Position numbers and translations under genes: made by a program. From positions 372,001 to 436,000 of the forward strand of contig JADJPO010000002.1 of NCBI GenBank assembly GCA_016713225.1: 64,000 bases of DNA. The letters run 5' to 3'. Positions within the stretch are counted from its first letter, which is position 1; every line of letters begins with the position of its first letter. The notes beneath the pieces were generated by a model that was not told where the DNA came from, did not search any database, and saw nothing but the letters and a program-made list of their open reading frames with translations. The stretch is from Kineosporiaceae bacterium (lineage in GTDB: Bacteria > Actinomycetota > Actinomycetes > Actinomycetales > Kineosporiaceae). Below, piece by piece: positions 1 to 9,944 of this stretch.

Positions 1-85
1 GGAAGCCAATCGGCGTGCGCGAATCGAACCGGGCGTGGCAGGGTTGCCCCGCCGTGTTGAGCGTCGAGCCATCCTGGAGTCATCG

Positions 86-1363
86 GTGAGCCTGGTCGTG
101 CAGAAGTACGGGGGATCCTCCGTCGCGGACGCCGAAGGCATCAAGCGGGTCGCACAACGTGTGGTCGAGACCAAGAAGGCCGGTCACGACGTCGTCGTGA
201 TCGTCTCGGCGATGGGGGACACCACCGACGATCTGCTCGACCTGGCGCGCGGGGTCACTCCCGCCCCGCCGCCCCGTGAGCTCGACATGCTGCTCACGGC
301 GGGCGAGCGGATGTCCGCGGCACTGCTCGCGATGGCAATCATGGATCGCGGCGTCCAGGCGCTCTCGTTCACCGGCAGCCAGGCCGGGGTGATCACCACC
401 GCCCACCATGGTGACGCCCGCATCATCGACATCACGCCCAGCCGGATCTCCTCGGCACTCGCCCAGGGCGACGTGGCGATCATCGCCGGCTTCCAGGGCG
501 TCAGCCAGACCACCAAGGACGTCACTACCCTGGGCCGCGGCGCCTCGGACACCACTGCTGTGGCTCTGGCCGCCGCGCTCGGTGCCGATGCCTGCGAGAT
601 CTACACCGACGTGGACGGCGTGTTCACCGCCGACCCCCGCATCGTGCCCACGGCGCGGCGGATCTCGAACATCTCCTACGAGGAGATGCTCGAGATGGCC
701 GCCTCGGGCGCCAAGGTGCTGCACCTGCGGTGCGTCGAGTACGCGCGTCGGTTCGGGGTCAAGGTCCACGTCCGGTCCTCGTTCAGCCACCGTCAAGGCA
801 CCTGGGTGACTCAGGAACCCGCCCAGGGCGAAGGAGATGCCATGGAAGACGCGATCATCTCGGGTGTCGCGCACGACCGTAGCGAGGCCAAGATCACGGT
901 TGTGGGGGTGCCGGACAAGCCCGGCAAGGCCGCCGCGATCTTCGAGGCGGTGGCGGCGTCCGATGTCAACCTCGACATGATCGTGCAGAACGTCTCGGCG
1001 GCGGCGACCGGCCTGACCGACGTCTCGTTCACCCTGCCCAAGTCGGACGGGCAGAAGGCGCTCACGGCGCTGAACACCCACCAGAGCGACATCGGGTTCG
1101 CCTCGCTGCAGTACGACGACCAGATCGGCAAGGTGTCGCTGATCGGGGCCGGGATGCGCAGTCATCCGGGTGTGTCCGCCAAGTTCTTCGCCGCCCTCGC
1201 CGAGACCGGCGTCAACATCGAGATGATCAGTACGTCCGAGATCCGGATCTCGGTCGTCACCCGCGCCGAGGACGTCGACACGGCTGTGCGTGCCGTGCAC
1301 ACCGCCTTCGGCCTGGACGCCGAGCAGGTCGAGGCCGTGGTCTATGGAGGGACTGGACGATGA
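86..1363 (+). CDS. lysC: Aspartokinase (alpha subunit form), feedback-regulated
   Basis: Phosphorylates L-aspartate with ATP, the first cytoplasmic step of the Asp-family pathway (Lys, Thr, Met, diaminopimelate). The N-terminal kinase domain opens with KYGGSS (residues 7-12); DTTAVALAAAL and the DVDGVFTADPR motif follow, and two ACT domains occupy roughly residues 265-420. The length of 425 residues is normal for actinobacterial LysC. GTG at 86 is chosen because GGAG (76-79) precedes it by six bases and homologues start at this SLVVQKYGG segment; an in-frame ATG at 35 would add 17 non-conserved residues. The stop overlaps the asd start (ATGA at 1360-1363), so the two genes are translationally coupled. 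Tandem ACT domains imply allosteric inhibition by Lys and Thr. Identification is secure from the motifs and the asd neighbour. Confidence 0.96.
   Translation: MSLVVQKYGGSSVADAEGIKRVAQRVVETKKAGHDVVVIVSAMGDTTDDLLDLARGVTPAPPPRELDMLLTAGERMSAALLAMAIMDRGVQALSFTGSQAGVITTAHHGDARIIDITPSRISSALAQGDVAIIAGFQGVSQTTKDVTTLGRGASDTTAVALAAALGADACEIYTDVDGVFTADPRIVPTARRISNISYEEMLEMAASGAKVLHLRCVEYARRFGVKVHVRSSFSHRQGTWVTQEPAQGEGDAMEDAIISGVAHDRSEAKITVVGVPDKPGKAAAIFEAVAASDVNLDMIVQNVSAAATGLTDVSFTLPKSDGQKALTALNTHQSDIGFASLQYDDQIGKVSLIGAGMRSHPGVSAKFFAALAETGVNIEMISTSEIRISVVTRAEDVDTAVRAVHTAFGLDAEQVEAVVYGGTGR
831..844 (+). promoter_or_regulatory. Internal ribosome-binding site and start for an aspartokinase beta subunit
   Basis: AAGGAG at 831-836 lies five bases before an in-frame ATG at 842 (residue 253 of LysC). 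Translation from here gives a 173-residue protein that is essentially the two ACT domains. Corynebacterial and Bacillus lysC genes are known to make such an in-frame beta subunit, forming an alpha2beta2 enzyme. The Shine-Dalgarno sequence here is stronger than the one at the alpha start. That the beta subunit is made in this organism is inference. Confidence 0.7.
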
Positions 1364-2442
1364 GCTCGTCGAAGAGCAAGCCCACTCTGGCCGTCGTCGG
1401 TGCCACCGGCGCCGTCGGTTCGGTGATGTTGCGCATCCTGTCCACCCGTGAGGACGTGTGGGGTGAGATCCGTCTGGTCGCCTCGGCGCGCTCGGCGGGC
1501 AAGAAGCTCATCTGCCGTGGTCGCGAGCTCGAGGTGCAGGCCCTGGCGCCCGAGGTCTTCGACGGCGTGGACGTCGCGATGTTCGATGTGCCGGACGAGA
1601 TCTCGGCGGAGTGGGGGCCGATCGCCGTGGCCCGCGGGGCCGTCGTGGTGGACAACTCCGGCGCCTTCCGGATGGACCCCGAGGTGCCGCTCGTCGTCCC
1701 CGAGGTGAACCCGGCCCAGGTACGCAACCGGCCCAAGGGGATCATCGCCAACCCCAACTGCACCACGCTGACGATGATGGACGCCATGGGAGCCCTGCAC
1801 CGGCAGTGGGGCCTGACCGAGCTGGTGGTGGCCTCGTACCAGGCGGCCTCCGGGGCGGGACAGCCGGGCGTCGACCGGCTCTACGACGAGCTCGAGATCG
1901 TGGCCGGTGACCGGTCGCTGGGGCAGGGCACGGGCGACGTCCGGCGCGCGATCGAGGGCAAGCTGGGCTTCGAGACCTCGCCGTTCCCGGCGCCGCTGGC
2001 GCTGAACGTGATTCCCTGGGCCGGTTCGGCCAAGGACGACGGGTGGACCAGTGAAGAGCTCAAGGTCCGCAACGAGTCCCGCAAGATCCTGGGCATCCCG
2101 AACCTGAAGGTGTCGGCCACCTGTGTGCGGGTGCCGGTGGTGACCACCCACTCGCTCGCGGTGCACGCCGTGTTCCAGAACCCGGTGAGCGTGTCGGAGG
2201 CCCTGAAGGCGTTGCACGACGCGCCGAGTGTGGTCGTGCTCGACGACCTCGAGGCCGGGGAGTTCCCGACGCCGTCCGATGTGGTGGGTTCCGACCCGAC
2301 GTTCGTCGGCCGGATCCGCCAGGCGCTGGACTTCCCGAACGCGTTGGACCTGTTCGTGTGTGGCGACAACCTGCGCAAGGGTGCCGCGTTGAACACCGCT
2401 CAGATCGCCGAGCTGGTCGCCGAGGAGTTCACCCCCCGCTGA
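1360..2442 (+). CDS. asd: Aspartate-semialdehyde dehydrogenase
   Basis: Reduces L-aspartyl-4-phosphate to aspartate-4-semialdehyde with NADPH, directly after the upstream kinase. The N-terminus carries the Rossmann motif VGATGAVGSVML (residues 12-23). The catalytic cysteine is C134 in NPNCTT, and SYQAASGAGQPG is the conserved segment after it. The length (360 residues) is that of the actinobacterial enzyme. The ATG overlaps the lysC stop by four bases, so the pair forms one operon. The 3' end runs 14 bp into the convergent acr3 gene, leaving no room for a separate terminator. Confidence 0.97.
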   Translation: MSSSKSKPTLAVVGATGAVGSVMLRILSTREDVWGEIRLVASARSAGKKLICRGRELEVQALAPEVFDGVDVAMFDVPDEISAEWGPIAVARGAVVVDNSGAFRMDPEVPLVVPEVNPAQVRNRPKGIIANPNCTTLTMMDAMGALHRQWGLTELVVASYQAASGAGQPGVDRLYDELEIVAGDRSLGQGTGDVRRAIEGKLGFETSPFPAPLALNVIPWAGSAKDDGWTSEELKVRNESRKILGIPNLKVSATCVRVPVVTTHSLAVHAVFQNPVSVSEALKALHDAPSVVVLDDLEAGEFPTPSDVVGSDPTFVGRIRQALDFPNALDLFVCGDNLRKGAALNTAQIAELVAEEFTPR

Positions 2443-3529
2443 CGAACAGCCGGGGGCGCAGGGCCAGGCTGACGTAGACCAGGGCCACCAGCACCGGCAC
2501 CTCGATCAACGGGCCGACGACGCCGGCCAGTGCCTGCCCCGACGTGACACCGAACGTGCCGATGGCCACGGCGATGGCGAGTTCGAAGTTGTTGCCGGCA
2601 GCGGTGAACGCCAGGGTCGTCGTCCGCTCGTAGGTCAGTCCGAGAGCGCGGCCGAGCAGGTAGGAGCCGGCCCACATGATCGTGAAGTAGGCCAGCAACG
2701 GCAGGGCGATCCGGACGACGTCCCAGGGGCGGTGGGTGATCTGGTCGCCCTGCAAGGCGAACAGGATCACCACGGTGAACAACAGGCCGTAGAGAGCAAC
2801 CGGTGAGATCTTCGGCAGGAAGGTGTGTTCGTACCACTGCCGGCCGCGGGAGTGCTCGCCGATCCGGCGGGTGAGGTAGCCGGCGACCAACGGGATCCCG
2901 AGGAACACGACCACGTTTCGCGCGATGTCCCAGGCCGAGATGTCGAGCTCGGCCCCCGGCAGATCGAGCCAGCGTGGCACGAGGGTGAGGTAGAACCAGC
3001 CCAACAGCCCGAATGCCACGACCTGGAACACCGAGTTGAGGGCCACCAGGACCGCCGCTGCCTCGCGGTCACCGCACGCCAGGTCGTTCCAGATGATCAC
3101 CATGGCGATGCAGCGAGCCAGCCCGACGATGATCAGACCCGTGCGGTATTGCGGTGAATCGGCCAGGAACAGCCACGCCAGGGCGAACATCAACGCCGGG
3201 CCGACGATCCAGTTGAGCACCAACGAGGGCACCATCAGGCGCCGATCGCCGGTGACCTCGCCGAGGGCGTCGTAGCGCACCTTGGCCAGGACCGGGTACA
3301 TCATCACCAGCAGGCCGAGGGCGATCGGCAGTGAGATGCCACCGATCTGGACGGCGTTCAGCGCCTCGTCGAGCCCGGGGACCCACCGGCCGAGCAACAA
3401 CCCTGCGGCCATGGCCGCGCCGATCCACAGTGGCAGCAACCGGTCGAGTCGTGAGAGCCGGCCCGCTCCCGGGGGATTCGACGGCGACAGGCTGGTGCCC
3501 GGAGTGCTCGGGCTGAGTGGGTCGGACAC
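2429..3529 (-). CDS. acr3: ACR3-family arsenite efflux permease
   Basis: Inner-membrane carrier that extrudes As(III), driven by the proton motive force. About ten hydrophobic helices are readable across 366 residues. The family hallmark LARCIAMVIIWN, containing the functionally essential cysteine of ACR3 transporters, is present, as is a second conserved block TAAGNNFELAIAVAIGTFG. The start is GTG at 3529 with AGAGGA about seven bases upstream on the minus strand. It lies downstream of arsM on the same strand (gap about 70 bp) and shares arsenic context with the divergent arsR. The 3' end overlaps asd tail-to-tail. Expression is probably controlled from the arsM-arsR intergenic operator. Confidence 0.95.
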   Translation of the reverse strand: MSDPLSPSTPGTSLSPSNPPGAGRLSRLDRLLPLWIGAAMAAGLLLGRWVPGLDEALNAVQIGGISLPIALGLLVMMYPVLAKVRYDALGEVTGDRRLMVPSLVLNWIVGPALMFALAWLFLADSPQYRTGLIIVGLARCIAMVIIWNDLACGDREAAAVLVALNSVFQVVAFGLLGWFYLTLVPRWLDLPGAELDISAWDIARNVVVFLGIPLVAGYLTRRIGEHSRGRQWYEHTFLPKISPVALYGLLFTVVILFALQGDQITHRPWDVVRIALPLLAYFTIMWAGSYLLGRALGLTYERTTTLAFTAAGNNFELAIAVAIGTFGVTSGQALAGVVGPLIEVPVLVALVYVSLALRPRLFVSGG

Positions 3530-3598
3530 GGTGGGTCCTCTGTGAGGGTCGAAGGGTGATGGGCTGCCGTGCGCTGATGGTGCTGATGTCGGGTGAGA

Positions 3599-4483
3599 TC
3601 AGGCGGGCTTGTGGGCACGGATGAAGGCGCTGGCCACGGCGCCGTCCATGGCCTCGATCAGGGCATCGATCTGGGTGTCTTCCGGAATGGATTGGTCCGG
3701 AAGCGATCCCGCGAGCTCCAACAGTTCGTCGCGGCCATAGCTGCGGGTCACCTCGACGGAGGCCTCGGTGAATCCGGCGGCCTCGAGACGAGCGAGATAG
3801 TCGGTGTCACGCAGCGCACCCGAGACGCATCCGGTCCACAGCGCCATGATCGAGGAGGCCGCCTCGGGCAGGTCGCGAAGCAGCACGATGTCGGCAACGG
3901 CGAACCGGCCGCCGGGCTTGGTGACCCGAAACGCCTCGCGCAGGACGGCGTCCTTGTCGCCGGACAGGTTGATCACGCAGTTCGAGATCACCACGTCGAC
4001 CAGGTTGTCGCGCAACGGGATGTCCTCGATGGTGCCCTGCAGGAATTCGGCGTTGGTCACGCCCGACTCGGCTTGGTTGCTGCGTGCGAGGGCGAGCATC
4101 TCGGGTGTCATGTCCAGGCCGTATGCGCGGCCGGTCGGCCCCACCCGGCGGGCCGAGAGCAGGACGTCGAGCCCGCCACCCGACCCCAGATCGAGCACCG
4201 TCTCGCCAGGGGACAACTCGGCCAGGGCCAGCGGGTTTCCGCAGCCGAGGGAGGCGGCGAAGGCGGTGGCGGAGGTCTGCGCGGCGTCGTCCGCGAAGTC
4301 GCCCTGGTAGATGTCTCGGGTGATCGGATCACGAAGATCCGTTGCGGCGGAGCTGGTCTCAGATGATGCGTCGCCACCGCAGCAGGTCGGACCGCAGCAG
4401 CTCGCGCCCGTGTCGGTGGTGACGGCGAGGGCTGCCTGGGCGTAGCGGTCGCGGACTGCGGTACGGATGTCGTCGATGCTCAT
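3599..4483 (-). CDS. arsM: Arsenite S-adenosylmethionine methyltransferase
   Basis: Methylates trivalent arsenic with SAM in the cytoplasm, giving methylated or volatile arsenicals. The SAM site is DLGSGGGLD. The three arsenic-binding cysteines of ArsM are visible in SLGCGNPLALA, SNCVINLSGDK and TGCVSGALRDTDY. A Cys-rich N-terminal patch (CCGPTCCGGD) is an extra thiol motif seen in many actinobacterial ArsM proteins. Length is 294 residues. ATG at 4483 follows GAGGAG by five bases. It is divergent from arsR with the palindromic operator in its leader, so arsenite-responsive control by ArsR is likely. It is followed by acr3 as a probable two-gene operon. Confidence 0.95.
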   Translation of the reverse strand: MSIDDIRTAVRDRYAQAALAVTTDTGASCCGPTCCGGDASSETSSAATDLRDPITRDIYQGDFADDAAQTSATAFAASLGCGNPLALAELSPGETVLDLGSGGGLDVLLSARRVGPTGRAYGLDMTPEMLALARSNQAESGVTNAEFLQGTIEDIPLRDNLVDVVISNCVINLSGDKDAVLREAFRVTKPGGRFAVADIVLLRDLPEAASSIMALWTGCVSGALRDTDYLARLEAAGFTEASVEVTRSYGRDELLELAGSLPDQSIPEDTQIDALIEAMDGAVASAFIRAHKPA

Positions 4484-4505
4484 GGGGACTCCTCGATCCG
4501 AATGA

Positions 4506-4529
4506 TTGATTAGACGAACGTCTAATCAA
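4506..4529. promoter_or_regulatory. Palindromic ArsR operator
   Basis: Perfect inverted repeat with 11-bp arms, TTGATTAGACG (4506-4516) and CGTCTAATCAA (4519-4529), separated by AA. It sits 23 bp upstream of the arsM start, and the arsR start lies 43 bp beyond its other end. ArsR/SmtB repressors bind AT-rich interrupted palindromes of this kind, so it is the expected site for auto-regulation and for arsM-acr3 control. The assignment to ArsR comes from position and family knowledge. Confidence 0.8.
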
Positions 4530-4572
4530 CTGCCAGCTTGCCCTCTGATTCGATGAATGTCAATCTATCGTC

Positions 4573-4914
4573 ATGACCGGGGATCCTGCTGCTGCAGTCG
4601 TCGAGGTCGAGCTGCCGTGTTGCCCACCGCTGGCCGTGCGAGCGCTCGAGGTGGCGGACGCCGTCCGGATTGCCCCGATGTTCAAGGCGCTGGGTGACCC
4701 CGTGCGGCTTCGCCTGATGTCGATGATCGCGTCGGTGCCCGAGGCGTGCGTCTGTGACCTCACGGGTGCCTTCGATGTGTCCGCCCCCACGATCAGTCAT
4801 CACCTGAAGGTGCTGCGCGAGGCCGGCCTGATCGACGGCGAGCGCCGCGGGACGTGGGTCTACTACCGGGTCCGACCTGCGGCCCTCCAGGCCCTCGGCG
4901 CGCTCCTCGCCTGA
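4573..4914 (+). CDS. arsR: ArsR/SmtB-family As(III)-responsive repressor
   Basis: A 113-residue winged-helix metalloregulator that leaves DNA when trivalent arsenic binds. The winged helix is readable at VRLRLMSMI, then APTISHHLKVLREAGLI and GTWVYYRV. Candidate metal ligands are C16-C17 near the N-terminus and C59/C61 in ACVCDL. This layout resembles the corynebacterial ArsR type, which uses an N-terminal Cys pair plus a helix-3 Cys. It is divergent from arsM across a perfect palindrome. No clear Shine-Dalgarno sequence precedes ATG 4573, so the transcript may be leaderless. Confidence 0.92.
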   Translation: MTGDPAAAVVEVELPCCPPLAVRALEVADAVRIAPMFKALGDPVRLRLMSMIASVPEACVCDLTGAFDVSAPTISHHLKVLREAGLIDGERRGTWVYYRVRPAALQALGALLA

Positions 4915-4920
4915 CTCCAG

Positions 4921-5033
4921 CACCAAACCGGCTCATGCTCCGCGGGTGACTGCCATGCCGGGCGTTTTGTCCCGATACAGCGCGTCTCGGCGGAGCATGA
5001 GCGGTCACCCACGGAGCATGAGCGGGTTTGGTG
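4921..5033. repeat. Near-perfect 30-bp inverted repeat with a third internal half-copy
   Basis: Left arm 4921-4950 and right arm 5004-5033 match as reverse complements at 28 of 30 positions. They are separated by 53 bp, and the loop holds a further copy of the core GCGGAGCATGAGCGG (4990-5004) in the same orientation as the right arm. A G-rich tract (5030-5062, runs of GGGG and a run of twelve G) follows. It fills the space between the convergent arsR and glgP genes, so it could act as a bidirectional terminator. The third core copy looks more like a small dispersed palindromic element. No T-tract is present. Confidence 0.75.
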
Positions 5034-5062
5034 GTGGGGTGGTGGGGTGGTGGGGGGGGGGG

Positions 5063-7543
<2,481 letters not shown>

Positions 7544-7780
7544 CAGGGAGTCCCCTCTTCGCCGGCCGTGGGTGGCCACTGGGCTGGACTGTCATGCCTA
7601 CCGTGACAAAACACGGCATGTCGACATGTTGGGGGTGAATAAACCGACAGCTGAACCCCTCGACCTGTCGAGTGGTTCACCCGAGTGGGACGTAGGTCGC
7701 AGAACACGTCGGTGCGGTGCAGCCGAGAGTGCGAAATCGTTGGGGGAGAGCAGGACCCAGGTCCTAGTGGTTCGCGTGGT

Positions 7781-8761
7781 TCAGCCTCGTCGGGTCCTCA
7801 GCGACAACCGAATCTCCGGCGTGAGCAGGCTCAGGGCCGTGAGCAGTGAGCCGACCAGGAGGGCCAGACCGATCAGCTGCATGCTGTCCGAGAGGGCCGC
7901 AGCCATCTCCATCTGGATGGTGCCCTCGCCGAATCGGTCGGCGAGTTCGGACTTGACGGGCTCGATCAGGATCGCGCCGGTGACGTACAGGACACCGCCG
8001 GGCAGCAGGAGGCGTCGGACCCGCGGGTGCATGGTGCGCAGGTAGCGCACCAGGACGATGGAGGCCATGGCGGCCATCGGCCAGTACACGATGGTCCAGG
8101 CGAACGTCAGCGGCCCGGTGAAGTGGAACTTCTTGTTGAGCACCTCGGCCAGGGTCTGGTGCAGATAGATGCTCTCGTCGCCGAAGGCGAAGGCGGTGCA
8201 CAGGCCCAGCAGCAACCAACCGGCGGCAGAGGGGTCGCGACGTCGGCGCGCGGCTGCCCAGCAGGTCAGCAACAGAACCGTGCTGGTCAGCAGGAGGAGC
8301 GTCTTGCCGGTGGTGGGGAAGTTGACCTTGTCGTCGCCGTCGAAGAACCGGGTGAGGGTGTACGGCAGGAAGCGCAGGCCCGCCCCGGCGCTGGAGATCA
8401 GGTTCATCAGGACCAGGAAGGCGATGACGGCCCAGATCAGCTGCCGGACGCGGAGGGTGTTGACGGTGATGTGCAGGGGTTCACCCGGCGCCGGGCTGCG
8501 CCGGGTCTGGCCCGATCGGCGACGCGCGGACGGCGTCGCACCGCTCTCGCCCGGCGCGCGCAGCAAGATCTCGGGCGGATCGCCGCGCCGGTAGCCGTTG
8601 GTGCCCGTGGGGAACGGATCGGCCAGGACATCAGGGGATGCGGTGAATCCCGCACGCGACCTGTGCCCCCTGGCCGCGCTCGCGTCGTCGGTGGGGAACA
8701 TGGCGGGACGGTCCTTCCCCGAGGTTCCAGGGCCACCGAACGGATGACCCTGATGCGTCAT
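7781..8761 (-). CDS. Multi-pass membrane protein of unknown function
   Basis: I do not recognise the family. The first 95 residues are polar, Pro/Arg-rich and probably cytoplasmic. About six hydrophobic helices follow, starting at QLIWAVIAFLVLMNLISSA, with short loops, and the C-terminus is basic (SLRTRRG). An acidic loop with GDESIYLHQTLAEVL lies between helices 3 and 4. The 326-residue frame shows consistent GC-rich third positions, so it is a real gene. No operon partner is evident; the minus-strand neighbour upstream starts 83 bp away and encodes a secreted protein. Confidence 0.7.
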   Translation of the reverse strand: MTHQGHPFGGPGTSGKDRPAMFPTDDASAARGHRSRAGFTASPDVLADPFPTGTNGYRRGDPPEILLRAPGESGATPSARRRSGQTRRSPAPGEPLHITVNTLRVRQLIWAVIAFLVLMNLISSAGAGLRFLPYTLTRFFDGDDKVNFPTTGKTLLLLTSTVLLLTCWAAARRRRDPSAAGWLLLGLCTAFAFGDESIYLHQTLAEVLNKKFHFTGPLTFAWTIVYWPMAAMASIVLVRYLRTMHPRVRRLLLPGGVLYVTGAILIEPVKSELADRFGEGTIQMEMAAALSDSMQLIGLALLVGSLLTALSLLTPEIRLSLRTRRG

Positions 8762-8844
8762 GTGGCGGACACCCTACGCCCGCCGAACGACAGCTGCGTG
8801 GTACGGAACCGTCGGGCCGCCCTCGCGGCGGTTGGGGGTGAGCG

Positions 8845-9903
8845 TCAGGTGATCAACCGACAGCGCTGGGTCATTCCGGTCAATTCGGGCCGGGTGTCGA
8901 GGTAGGCCAGCTTGCGCTTCACCGGTGGGCTGGAGGCGGGTCGGCCGAGACACCAGGCCGCGAACGTGACGGCGAAGTCCTCCTCGGGGTCGGACGCGGC
9001 GTACTCCTCGACGAAGTGGTCGGCGTGCCGGCGGTGAAAGCGGGTCACCTCGGCGGTGCTCAGCTCGCCGTCCGAGGCGTCGTAGAGCTGCCACCACTCG
9101 TCGAGGACGGCGGGATCCCAGGCCTGGCGGACATAGCTGTCGTAGATCGATCCCGGCACGGAGCAGCCTTCCGAGGTGGGCTCGGTGGTGCAGGTCGGGC
9201 TGTCCCGGTGGGTGAGGTCGATCTGCTGCGGGTTCAGGGTGAGCAGGTGCCCGAGTTCGTGCACCAGGGTGTCGGCGAGCGCCTCGCCGTCGTCGAAGCC
9301 GGGGTCGACCGCCAGCACCCAGCTCGTGAGGTTCTCGCCGACCGGCTGGACGAAGGCCGACACGTCGCGATCGTCGGGATCTCGGGCGCCGGTCCCATCG
9401 AAGATCACCAGGTGGGTGATCAGGGTGCGCGCATCGTCCGGGTACACCGCGGTGATCACGCGCCACAGGCGTCGGGCGCAATCGGTGGGTGCCGCTCGGC
9501 GTTTGCTGCCGGTGGCGGTGGGGGTGAGGCCCTCGGGTTCGACCTGGTAGTCGACCACCAGATCGGCGCCGGGCATCTGATAGGCGGACATCCCGGATCG
9601 CACCCGGGGAGCACTCCCCGGCGCCCAGGTCGCGCCGGGGCCGTGACAGCTCGCCGGCAGCGGCCAGAGGGCGCGGCGGGCCGCGTCGTCCAGGGCCGGC
9701 CCCGACGGCGCGGGGCCGGCCTGGGCGTTCGGGGCCGCCGAGGACGACGACAACACCGTCACGGGGCGGGAATCGGCGGCGTCCGCCCCGGCCGCCGGCG
9801 CCTGGCCCGCCGTCAGCAGGCGAGGCAGGGCCAGGGCGAACAGCACGCCGACGGCGCCCGCGACCACTGCGATCGTCGGTGCGAGCATCAGCCTGGTGCG
9901 CAC
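8845..9903 (-). CDS. Secreted or membrane-anchored protein with HExxH metallopeptidase motif
   Basis: 352 residues. A hydrophobic N-terminal segment (APTIAVVAGAVGVLFALALP) acts as signal peptide or anchor, followed by an Ala/Pro/Ser-rich linker to about residue 70. The only recognisable catalytic feature is HELGHLL at residues 215-219 and beyond, the zinc-binding HExxH of gluzincin/metzincin-type peptidases. A third ligand could be in the downstream acidic segments (DEWWQLYD, VEEYAASDPEEDFA). Several cysteines suggest disulfides after export. Start choice is uncertain: GTG 9903 lies directly after GAGGT, and ATG 9888 is an alternative. Function as a protease is inferred from one motif. Confidence 0.65.
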   Translation of the reverse strand: MRTRLMLAPTIAVVAGAVGVLFALALPRLLTAGQAPAAGADAADSRPVTVLSSSSAAPNAQAGPAPSGPALDDAARRALWPLPASCHGPGATWAPGSAPRVRSGMSAYQMPGADLVVDYQVEPEGLTPTATGSKRRAAPTDCARRLWRVITAVYPDDARTLITHLVIFDGTGARDPDDRDVSAFVQPVGENLTSWVLAVDPGFDDGEALADTLVHELGHLLTLNPQQIDLTHRDSPTCTTEPTSEGCSVPGSIYDSYVRQAWDPAVLDEWWQLYDASDGELSTAEVTRFHRRHADHFVEEYAASDPEEDFAVTFAAWCLGRPASSPPVKRKLAYLDTRPELTGMTQRCRLIT

Positions 9904-9944
9904 ACCTCAGATGTCGGCAGCTGCCCCCCGGCGGCTGAGCGGGA

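Noticed and set aside
13..30. Minus-strand GGTTCGATTCG resembling a tRNA T-loop
   Set aside because: No pairing T-stem, no acceptor stem or anticodon arm around it; it lies in the lysC leader.
5030..5062. GGTGGGGT repeats considered as a CRISPR or minisatellite array
   Set aside because: Units are only about eight bases without spacers; a simple G-rich tract is sufficient.
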